A stretch of 5,103 bases of DNA from Sphingomonas sp. UBA4766 (lineage in GTDB: Bacteria > Pseudomonadota > Alphaproteobacteria > Sphingomonadales > Sphingomonadaceae): contig DHHS01000116.1 in assembly GCA_002403415.1 (NCBI GenBank), forward strand, positions 1 through 5,103, read 5' to 3'. The notes beneath the pieces were generated by a model. That model worked only from the letters and a program-made list of their open reading frames with translations. It made no database searches and was not told the DNA's origin. The translations under genes and the position numbers were made by a program. How positions within the stretch are numbered: the stretch's first letter is position 1; every line of letters begins with the position of its first letter. This document shows positions 1 to 5,103 of the stretch, piece by piece.

Positions 1-180
1 ATGGCCAATCTGGGGGTCGATTCCGAAATGATCGCGCGGACCGAGGATGAGTATCGCCGACGCGACGCCGCGCGATTGCGCGCGCAGGCGGATCAGGGAG
101 ATCTCCACGCACAGGCCGATCAGATGTTCACGCACCGCGCGATTGCCGATGCGGTGGCACAGGAGAGCGAACCGGGATGA
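1..180 (+). CDS. Short charged helical protein or C-terminal tail of a longer protein
   Basis: An open frame runs from the first base to a TGA at 178-180 and encodes 59 residues. An ATG sits exactly at base 1, but the window begins there, so I cannot tell whether this is the true start or an internal methionine of a longer gene. The product is rich in Arg, Asp, Glu, Ala and Gln (for example EDEYRRRDAARLRAQADQGD) and should be mostly amphipathic helix. It has no signal peptide, membrane span or cysteine. I do not recognise the family. Its stop overlaps the start of the DUF423 gene in ATGA (177-180), and an AGGAG at 161-165 inside it serves that gene, which supports real co-translated coding. 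The function is unknown. Confidence 0.6.
   Translation: MANLGVDSEMIARTEDEYRRRDAARLRAQADQGDLHAQADQMFTHRAIADAVAQESEPG
161..165 (+). promoter_or_regulatory. Shine-Dalgarno site of the DUF423 gene
   Basis: AGGAG lies 11 bases before the ATG at 177, inside the end of the upstream frame. It supports that start and points to translational coupling of the two frames. Confidence 0.6.
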
Positions 181-509
181 ACATACTTGTCCTTGCCGCC
201 GGACTGTCCGGCGCGCTTGGCATCATAGCGGGTGCCTTTGCCGCGCATGGCGCATCGGGAACGGCTGCTGAGTGGCTGAAGACGGGCGGGCAGTATCAAC
301 TGGCCCATGCAGTCGCCGCGCTGATGGCAGCGCAGATGGGGTTGCGTGGGCCGGGCTGGCTATTTGTCGCGGGCGGCGCGGTGTTTGCGGGGACGCTCTA
401 TCTGATGGCGCTGGGTCTGCCGCGCTGGCTGGGGGCAGTGACGCCGCTCGGCGGGCTGGCGATGATTGCGGGCTGGCTGTGGCTGGCGTGGTGCGGGCTG
501 CGGCGTTAG
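177..509 (+). CDS. DUF423 (YgdD-like) small inner-membrane protein
   Basis: The 110-residue product has the hallmarks of the DUF423 family (Pfam DUF423; E. coli YgdD type). A first hydrophobic helix runs into GAFAAHG (19-25). The YQLAHAVAALM stretch (40-50) matches the family's conserved YQ..HA segment. The second half has G-x-LYLMAL (72-79) and LGAVTPLGGLAMIAGWLWL (85-103). About four membrane helices are expected (roughly 2-22, 40-56, 61-81 and 85-107), giving an integral inner-membrane protein of normal family length. The molecular function of DUF423 is not established. The ATG at 177 is chosen because it has an AGGAG 11 bases upstream (161-165) and makes a 4-base ATGA overlap with the preceding frame. 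The gene converges on the DUF2256 gene, and I see no clear terminator in the 44 bases between their stops. Confidence 0.93.
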   Translation: MNILVLAAGLSGALGIIAGAFAAHGASGTAAEWLKTGGQYQLAHAVAALMAAQMGLRGPGWLFVAGGAVFAGTLYLMALGLPRWLGAVTPLGGLAMIAGWLWLAWCGLRR

Positions 510-553
510 CGCGGGCCGGTCTCGCAACTGTTTGAGCGAATCTGAAACGGTTT

Positions 554-700
554 CTATGGGCGGCCGGTGGCGCGGCACCGATCGGAACAATAAACGACAT
601 TGCCCCAGTCGCGCGCCCATTTCTTGCGCCAGGTAAAGGGCCGCTGGCATACCGGGCAGGTCTTGGTCGGCAGGTCGCGCTTGGCGGTGCCGTTGGGCAT
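554..700 (-). CDS. DUF2256 small zinc-ribbon-like protein
   Basis: Reading leftward from an ATG at 700-698 to a TAG at 556-554, this encodes 48 residues. It contains KTCPVCQRPFTWRKKWARDW followed by VVYCSDRCR. The pattern is C15-x2-C18 ... C38-x3-C42 around a conserved TWRKKWA(R)xW core, which is the DUF2256 family signature as I know it. The four cysteines most likely bind one zinc. The length is normal for this family of tiny proteins. The start ATG shares its A with the TGA of aroB (TGATG), and an AAGG lies 3 bases before it, so it is probably translated by reinitiation as the last gene of the aroK-aroB transcript. The role is unknown; a nucleic-acid or protein contact through the basic core is only a guess. 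A frame this short is easily missed by automatic gene calling. Confidence 0.9.
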   Translation of the reverse strand: MPNGTAKRDLPTKTCPVCQRPFTWRKKWARDWGNVVYCSDRCRATGRP

Positions 701-1800
701 CAGCCTTGCTGCGCGTCAAGAAAGGCCGCGACCTCGGCGAGGTCGACGCTGCGATCCACAAACGTCGCGCCAATGCCACGCGCGAGCAGAAAGGGGAGCG
801 TGCCGCCCGCCATTTTCTTGTCATGGCGCATATGCGCGGTCAGCGCCGCGCCGCTTGCACGCACGCCGGTGGCGGGCAGTCCGTCGGGCAAGCCGACGCC
901 GCGCAAATGCGCTGCCACGCGCGCCGCATCTTCCGCGCTGCACAATCCGCGCGCCGCCGAAAAGGCAAAGGCCAGCGCCATCCCGGCGGCAACCGCCTCG
1001 CCGTGGAGCACGCGGTCGCTGAACCCGGCTTCGGCCTCGATCGCATGGCCGAATGTATGGCCCAGATTGAGCAGCGCGCGCTGTCCGCTCGTCTCGCGTT
1101 CATCCGCGCCGACGATCCGCGCCTTGGCGGCGACAGCATGGCAGATCGCGTGGCGCCGTGCCTCGGCATCGCCTGCGAGCAGCGCGGCGCCATGCGCCTC
1201 GCACCACGCGAAAAAGCCTGCATCGTCGATCAACCCATATTTGACGACTTCGGCATAGCCCGCTCGCACTTCTCGCGCCGGCAATGTATCAAGCGTATCG
1301 GGGTCGATCAGGACAAGCGCGGGCTGGTGAAACGCCCCGATCAGGTTCTTGCCCGCGCGCGCGTTGATCGCTGTCTTGCCGCCGACCGACGAATCTACCT
1401 GGGCGAGCAAGGTCGTCGGCACTTGGACAAATTGGCACCCGCGTTTCACAATCGCACAGGCAAAGCCAACGAGATCGCCGATCACGCCCCCGCCGAGCGC
1501 AATGACATGGTCGCCGCGCTCCACCCCCAGATCGAGGAGCTGTTCGCACAATTGCTCCAGCATCGGCCAGCTCTTTGTCGACTCGCCCGGTGGCAGGACG
1601 ATGTGCTGGGTCGCGACGCCGACGCTGGCCAGCGCACGTTCCAGCGTATCGCGGTGCGCGCCAACCTGTGCATCGCTGACCAGGATCATCCGGCCGCGCG
1701 GCGCCAGTGGGGCGAGATATTCTCCGCCATGCGCCAACAGCCCGCGTTCGATAACCACGGGGTAGCGCCGCTCGCCCAACTCAACGGTGATCCTTGTCAC
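700..1800 (-). CDS. aroB: 3-dehydroquinate synthase AroB
   Basis: AroB converts DAHP to 3-dehydroquinate, the second step of the shikimate pathway. It is a cytosolic enzyme that uses NAD and a divalent metal (Zn or Co). The 366-residue product is full length for the family. Seen in order are PPGESTKS (70-77, nucleotide-binding region), LGGGVIGDLVGF (102-113, glycine-rich NAD loop), QVPTTLLAQVDSSVGGKTAIN (126-146, substrate and NAD contacts), KNLIGAFHQP (151-160), GYAEVVKYG (181-189), NLGHTFGHAIE (245-255) and HGEAVAAGM (266-274). By family alignment the metal ligands should be E184, H248 and H266, with H252 catalytic; all are present. The start is a GTG at 1800-1798 that overlaps the aroK stop as GTGA and has a GGAGG 10 bases upstream inside aroK. 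Only the DUF2256 frame follows it. Confidence 0.98.
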   Translation of the reverse strand: MTRITVELGERRYPVVIERGLLAHGGEYLAPLAPRGRMILVSDAQVGAHRDTLERALASVGVATQHIVLPPGESTKSWPMLEQLCEQLLDLGVERGDHVIALGGGVIGDLVGFACAIVKRGCQFVQVPTTLLAQVDSSVGGKTAINARAGKNLIGAFHQPALVLIDPDTLDTLPAREVRAGYAEVVKYGLIDDAGFFAWCEAHGAALLAGDAEARRHAICHAVAAKARIVGADERETSGQRALLNLGHTFGHAIEAEAGFSDRVLHGEAVAAGMALAFAFSAARGLCSAEDAARVAAHLRGVGLPDGLPATGVRASGAALTAHMRHDKKMAGGTLPFLLARGIGATFVDRSVDLAEVAAFLDAQQG

Positions 1801-2348
1801 GCCTTGATCGCCTCCAATATCGCTTTTACAGTGGTGTCATGCGGCGTCTGATGGCTCGCGACCCGGATCGGTGCCATGGCGTAGAACGGATTGCGCACTG
1901 CCGCCAGGTCGCGCAGCACTTGCGCCGGGTCACGCCCGCGCAGCAAGGGGCGGGTGTCGCGCCTCTTCACCCGTTCAGCCAGCACATCGGGGCTTGCATC
2001 GAGCCAGACAGCGATCGCGGAGGTCAGGATAAGCGCGCGCGTGTCGTCGTTGATGAAGGCGCCGCCGCCGGTTGCGATAACCTTCGGGGTGCCGTCGATC
2101 AAACGGGCGATGACGCGTCGCTCGCCGTCGCGGAAATAGCCCTCACCGAATCGGTCGAAGATTTCGGTGATGGTCATGCCGGCCGCTGCCTCAATCTCTG
2201 CATCGGCATCGACAAACGGCAAATGAAGCCGCTGCGCCAGCCGCCGTCCGACCGTGGATTTACCCGCCCCCATCAACCCGACCAGCACGATCGGTTGCCC
2301 GTTCCATGGCCCGGCCACGGGCTTGTGCGGTGCGGAGGGTTCCAACAT
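1797..2348 (-). CDS. aroK: Shikimate kinase AroK
   Basis: AroK phosphorylates shikimate to shikimate 3-phosphate with ATP, the fifth step toward chorismate, in the cytosol. The product is 183 residues, typical once a short N-terminal extension of about 18 residues is allowed for. Visible motifs are the Walker A loop GLMGAGKST (24-32), the shikimate-binding DAD (47-49, key D49), FRDGE (72-76, key R73), TGGGA (93-97), the lid RDTRPLL (130-136, R133) and VRNPFYAMA (151-159), whose R152 corresponds to the conserved substrate-binding Arg. All expected catalytic residues are present, so the enzyme should be active. The ATG at 2348-2346 is the only good start: in-frame codons just upstream offer no ATG, GTG or TTG, and an upstream start would run into the promoter. 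No Shine-Dalgarno is visible, and the transcript may be nearly leaderless. The stop overlaps the aroB start by 4 bases. The gene is first in its operon. Confidence 0.97.
   Translation of the reverse strand: MLEPSAPHKPVAGPWNGQPIVLVGLMGAGKSTVGRRLAQRLHLPFVDADAEIEAAAGMTITEIFDRFGEGYFRDGERRVIARLIDGTPKVIATGGGAFINDDTRALILTSAIAVWLDASPDVLAERVKRRDTRPLLRGRDPAQVLRDLAAVRNPFYAMAPIRVASHQTPHDTTVKAILEAIKA
1811..1815 (-). promoter_or_regulatory. Shine-Dalgarno site of aroB
   Basis: On the minus strand, GGAGG lies 10 bases before the GTG start of aroB, within the last codons of aroK. It decides the GTG start at 1800 and supports translational coupling of aroK and aroB. Confidence 0.65.
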
Positions 2349-2358
2349 GATGACGGGG

Positions 2359-2386
2359 GCTATACAGCGACATTCTCGCTCGGCAA
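2359..2386 (-). promoter_or_regulatory. Candidate sigma-70 promoter of aroK-aroB-DUF2256
   Basis: On the minus strand, TTGCCG (2386-2381) and TATAGC (2364-2359) are separated by 16 bases, each matching 4 of 6 consensus positions. The -10 box ends 10 bases before the aroK ATG, so transcription would begin only about 3-4 bases upstream of the start codon. That fits the absence of a Shine-Dalgarno there. The 75-base gap 2349-2423 must also hold any promoter for the divergent + strand genes. The same AT-rich spot reads TATACA (2361-2366) on the + strand, but I see no convincing partner -35 box for it. The assignment rests on pattern only. Confidence 0.4.
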
Positions 2387-2423
2387 AAGGGCGGCGCGGT
2401 TTAGCGGGGTTGGATTGTTGGTT

Positions 2424-2561
2424 ATGGGTCGTCTGCTCGTGGGTGTGGTGACGGTGCTGGTGCTGGTTGGCGGTGCGCTGGCGCTGCTGGCCGGGCGCAA
2501 TAGCGAGCGCGCGCAAACGCGTGTCGAAAAGGTTGTGCCGCTTGCGACGCTTCAGAAATAG
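2424..2561 (+). CDS. 45-residue single-span membrane miniprotein
   Basis: This frame begins at ATG 2424 with a GGA 9 bases upstream (2412-2414) and ends at TAG 2559-2561. One strongly hydrophobic segment (residues about 4-23, Leu/Val/Gly/Ala) is followed by a charged tail with GRNSERAQTRVEKVVPLA. It could be a bitopic inner-membrane protein with a short soluble tail, or a short exported peptide; there is no clear cleavage site. Codon use is typical of the neighbours, with third positions mostly G or C. It is the first frame downstream of the divergent intergenic region, and its end overlaps the start of the next gene, which suggests coupling. I do not recognise a named family. The frame is too short for most gene callers, but position, composition and overlap make it a likely gene. 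Its function is unknown. Confidence 0.68.
   Translation: MGRLLVGVVTVLVLVGGALALLAGRNSERAQTRVEKVVPLATLQK
2527..2532 (+). promoter_or_regulatory. Shine-Dalgarno site deciding the exported-protein start
   Basis: AAAAGG inside the end of the miniprotein frame lies 9 bases before the TTG at 2542. It is the best ribosome-binding match near the possible GTG/TTG starts of the exported protein. Confidence 0.4.
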
Positions 2562-4365
2562 GGCGATTTTCGGCGCGGTCACGCTGACGCTGGCGCTGAT
2601 CGCTGGGGCCGCGCTGTCGCAGGAACGCCCCGAATCGATTTTGCCCCCCGGCTTTAACGAAACCCAACCCGCGCCGCCGCCGGTTGTCGAGCGCAGCGCC
2701 CCCCGCCCGGCGCCGGTGTCGCCGCAGACGGGCGGGGCGCCGCCCGTGGATTTGGTCGTCGGTGAGGATGAGGAAGGGGAATCAGGGCTGATCGGCAATG
2801 AATTTGCCGATGAGGCAGCGGGCACGCCCCCGCCGCCGGACCCCGTTGCGATCGCCGAATATGAGCTGCCCAGCTATGCGCGCCGCTCACTCGCCCAGAT
2901 TGGCATCATCGGTGTGAGCGAAGGCGGCGTTCCCGCCACCGGCTTTGGCAATTCCGGAGGGCGCTGGCTCCATACGCTGATGGGACGGCTCGACGCGCCG
3001 TTGCCGTCGCGCTGGCTGTCGATTGCGCTGCGGCGCGTGCTTGCATCGCGGCTTGATACGCCGCGCGACGTCAATGGCGCCGATTTCGCCGCCGAGCGTG
3101 CATGGCTGCTCGTTCGGATGGGCGAGGGGCAAGTGGCGCGTGCGATGGTGCAGGCGGTTGATAGCGATAATTACACGCCCAAGCTGCGCGAGGCGGCGCT
3201 GCAAAGCGCGCTGGCGACTGGCGATCCGGCGTTGCTGTGCCCGGTGGTCGATGGGGCACTGGCGGGGCCGCATGACCGTGCCTGGGTATTGATCGACGCG
3301 ATCTGCGCATCGCTTTCGGGGATAGCGGGGCAGGGTGGCCCTCAGATCAATGCTGCCCGCAAAGCCGGGACCGCCCGCGGCATCGACCTGCTGCTCGCTG
3401 AAAAGGCGGTGGGCACGGGGACCCGGCGGCGGGCGGTGACGATCGAGTGGGATAGTGTGGCGCAGCTGACCGCCTGGCGCTTTGGGCTGGCGACCGCGAC
3501 CGGGACCGAAATTCCTGAAACGCTGTTCGCGGGCGTTTCTCCCCGAGTTTTGTCATGGCGTGCGCAGGCGAGTGTACTGGAGCCCATGACGCGCGTCCCA
3601 GCAGCCGAAATGGCGGCGGCCCAGGGGGTGCTTTCCAGCACCGCGCTGATCGATCTTTATGGTGAAGTTGATGAGGGCGATGCGGCGGCGACCGAGGCTG
3701 CAGCTATCGCCCGCGATTTGCGGGCGGCCTATACTGAGCTGGATCGCACGGCGCGATTGACGGCGCTACGCCAGATCTGGGGCGAAGCGCGCGGCTCCAG
3801 GCGCGATTATGCACGGCTGATCCTGACGTCCCATGCCGCCGCCGCATTGCCGCCCGCGGCCGATACCGACACCGATCGGCTAATTGCGGCGATGCTGTCG
3901 GCCGGGCTTGACCGTGGAGCCTTGCGCTGGCGGACGGTTGCGGCGCGGGGCAGCGACGGCTGGGCACTGCTGACGCTCGCTGACCGGTTCGGGGCGCTGC
4001 GGTTGAGCGCAGGCGAATTGCGCGGCTATGATGGCGGCACAGCTGGCGACAGGCGCCTGAAACGACAAATGTTTTTTGCGGGCCTGGCCGGACTTGGTCG
4101 GCTTGATCCCGCAACGCTTTCGACATTGGCCACCGAGTTGGAAGTTGATGTCACGCTCGATAATGGCTGGACGCGGGCGCTGGACCGCGCAGCGGCACGC
4201 GGAGAGACCGCCACGGTCGTGCTGCTGTCGGCGGTCGGGATGCAGACGGCCAACTGGCACGGCGTGTCGGCGGCGGCGCTTTATCGCATCATCGCGGCGA
4301 TGCACCGCGTCGGGTTGGACGGTGAGGCACGCATGATCGCGGTTGAGGCGCTGACCAGGCTTTGA
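2542..4365 (+). CDS. Exported alanine-rich helical protein of unknown function
   Basis: About 607 residues. I do not recognise the family. From the TTG at 2542 the product opens with a basic n-region (MRRFRNR), a hydrophobic core (8-23) and a likely signal-peptidase I site at ALS|Q (26/27), so export to the periplasm is expected. A disordered linker (28-106) is rich in Pro and Ala with an acidic run EDEEGE (75-80). The rest is Ala/Leu/Arg-rich with a helix-turn-helix rhythm resembling a TPR- or HEAT-like solenoid, for example 215-260 and the last 32 residues; this is inferred from composition only. There are just two cysteines (C233, C255). The TTG at 2542 is preferred because AAAAGG lies 9 bases before it. 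GTG 2521 (7 residues longer, no Shine-Dalgarno) and TTG 2533 are alternatives. The gene overlaps the miniprotein frame upstream, and its TGA overlaps the xerD start. Confidence 0.88.
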   Translation: MRRFRNRAIFGAVTLTLALIAGAALSQERPESILPPGFNETQPAPPPVVERSAPRPAPVSPQTGGAPPVDLVVGEDEEGESGLIGNEFADEAAGTPPPPDPVAIAEYELPSYARRSLAQIGIIGVSEGGVPATGFGNSGGRWLHTLMGRLDAPLPSRWLSIALRRVLASRLDTPRDVNGADFAAERAWLLVRMGEGQVARAMVQAVDSDNYTPKLREAALQSALATGDPALLCPVVDGALAGPHDRAWVLIDAICASLSGIAGQGGPQINAARKAGTARGIDLLLAEKAVGTGTRRRAVTIEWDSVAQLTAWRFGLATATGTEIPETLFAGVSPRVLSWRAQASVLEPMTRVPAAEMAAAQGVLSSTALIDLYGEVDEGDAAATEAAAIARDLRAAYTELDRTARLTALRQIWGEARGSRRDYARLILTSHAAAALPPAADTDTDRLIAAMLSAGLDRGALRWRTVAARGSDGWALLTLADRFGALRLSAGELRGYDGGTAGDRRLKRQMFFAGLAGLGRLDPATLSTLATELEVDVTLDNGWTRALDRAAARGETATVVLLSAVGMQTANWHGVSAAALYRIIAAMHRVGLDGEARMIAVEALTRL

Positions 4366-5103
4366 CCATTCGCGCCCCCGCGCCGTCGGATCGCGACGCG
4401 ATTGAGCGTTTTTTGGAAATGATGGCGGCGCAGGGTGGGGCCGCAGCAAACACGATTGCGGCGTATCGCAGCGATCTGCGGCTGGCGTCCGATGCGCTGG
4501 GCGGCGCGCTTGCCATGGCCGATGCGGCTGCCATTGCCCGGCTGGGCGACGGGTGGAGCTCGCTCGGGCGAGCAACGGTTGCCCGCAAAGCCGCAGCACT
4601 CCGCCGGTTTTTTGCGTTTTTGGCTGAAGAGGGGTTTCGGCCCGATGATCCCGGCGCGGCGCTGCCCCGACCCGGGGCGGCGCGGGCGTTACCCAAGACG
4701 CTCGATCACGGCGATGTCGCCCGGCTGTTCGCGGTGATCGCGGCCCGGGTCGCGCGTTCGCCGCCCGACCGGCGCGATCTGCGGCTCGCTGCGCTGGTCG
4801 AACTACTTTATGGGTCGGGTTTGCGCGCGAGTGAGTTGATGAGTCTGCCGCGTAACGCAATTGCGCCCGATCGTCCCTATCTGATCCTGAAGGGGAAGGG
4901 CGCGCGCGAACGGTTGGTGCCGATTTCCGACCGCGCGCGTGCTGCGGTTGCGGTCTGGCGCGATCAGGTGCCGCCGTCGAGCGTCTGGCTGTTCCCGAGC
5001 GGGCGCGGACATTTGTCGCGGGTGCGACTATATCAATTGCTCAAGGCGCTCGGTGCCGAGGCAGGCATCCCGCCCGACCGGATCAGCCCGCACGTGCTGC
5101 GCC
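4362..5103 (+). CDS. xerD: Tyrosine site-specific recombinase XerD (partial, 3' end missing)
   Basis: The frame stays open to the right edge of the window and gives 247 residues. XerD-type recombinases are near 300, so roughly the last 50 are missing. XerD with XerC resolves chromosome dimers at dif under FtsK control. The N-terminal SAM-like core-binding domain spans about 10-105 (AIERFLEMM, NTIAAYRSDL, VARKAAALRRFFAFL). The catalytic domain follows, with YGSGLRASEL (150-159, catalytic R155), LKGKGARERLVP (176-187, catalytic K179) and SPHVLR (242-247, catalytic H244 and R247). The later His/Trp and the nucleophilic Tyr lie outside the window. The TTG at 4362 is chosen because it forms a TTGA overlap with the upstream stop and the next in-frame ATG (residue 20) would cut the first helix. 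XerD rather than XerC is favoured by the neighbouring divergent aroK-aroB, an arrangement common in alphaproteobacteria; sequence alone does not exclude XerC. Confidence 0.92.
   Translation, partial: MTIRAPAPSDRDAIERFLEMMAAQGGAAANTIAAYRSDLRLASDALGGALAMADAAAIARLGDGWSSLGRATVARKAAALRRFFAFLAEEGFRPDDPGAALPRPGAARALPKTLDHGDVARLFAVIAARVARSPPDRRDLRLAALVELLYGSGLRASELMSLPRNAIAPDRPYLILKGKGARERLVPISDRARAAVAVWRDQVPPSSVWLFPSGRGHLSRVRLYQLLKALGAEAGIPPDRISPHVLR

Noticed and set aside
544..554. Small palindrome GAAAC-G-GTTTC between the convergent genes
   Set aside because: The one-base centre cannot form a hairpin loop, there is no T-run, and it is too short to call an operator or terminator.
706..1851. A 381-codon open frame on the + strand opposite aroB
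   Set aside because: It is the antisense shadow of a full-length aroB with all motifs. It results from high GC and codon bias, and its translation (Arg/Ala/His-rich) has no recognisable domain.
2445..2500. Repetitive GGTGCTGGTGCTGGTT-like run
   Set aside because: It is explained by Leu/Val/Gly/Ala codons of the miniprotein membrane span, not by a regulatory or mobile repeat.
1794..2561. A 255-codon + strand frame running through aroK into the miniprotein
   Set aside because: Most of it is antisense to aroK. Only the last 45 codons, from ATG 2424, look like real coding sequence.
2349..2825. An in-frame open extension upstream of the aroK start on the minus strand
   Set aside because: The shikimate kinase family begins near the Walker loop. 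The extension is antisense to the exported protein and reads as low-complexity Pro/Gly/Ser sequence.
3880..4860. A 326-codon open frame on the minus strand spanning the exported protein gene and xerD
   Set aside because: The opposite strand encodes two clear genes with a proper stop/start overlap. The minus-strand product is low-complexity Arg/Pro/Ala typical of GC-rich shadow frames.

Overview
The window is GC-rich, densely packed core-genome DNA that looks like a sphingomonad-type alphaproteobacterium. The clues are the aroK-aroB pair transcribed away from a xerD-type recombinase gene, the codon use, the heavy use of GTG/TTG starts and the 1-4 base gene overlaps. The assignment is inferred from gene content and order, without any database comparison. 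I see no mobile element, CRISPR array, rRNA or tRNA gene.

Layout. (1) On the + strand, bases 1-180 hold a short charged helical ORF that may be the tail of a longer protein. It is coupled by an ATGA overlap to a DUF423 (YgdD-like) inner-membrane protein at 177-509. (2) On the - strand, reading leftward from 2348, are shikimate kinase (aroK), 3-dehydroquinate synthase (aroB) and a 48-residue DUF2256 zinc-ribbon-like protein, at 2348 to 554. They overlap by 4 and 1 bases, so they look like one operon. It converges on the DUF423 gene across 44 bases. (3) On the + strand, divergent from aroK across 75 bases, are a 45-residue single-span membrane miniprotein (2424-2561), a roughly 607-residue exported alanine-rich helical protein of unknown function (2542-4365), and a XerD-like tyrosine recombinase (from 4362, running off the right edge). 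These three also overlap one another.

How the genes relate. AroB makes 3-dehydroquinate (step 2) and AroK phosphorylates shikimate (step 5) in the pathway to chorismate. XerD normally resolves chromosome dimers at dif with XerC. The exported protein and its miniprotein neighbour are the least explained part of the window, and their tight coupling to xerD is the main point of interest. Most of the window is ordinary housekeeping DNA. I found no convincing evidence of a new multi-gene system, only several small or uncharacterised coupled genes worth checking.
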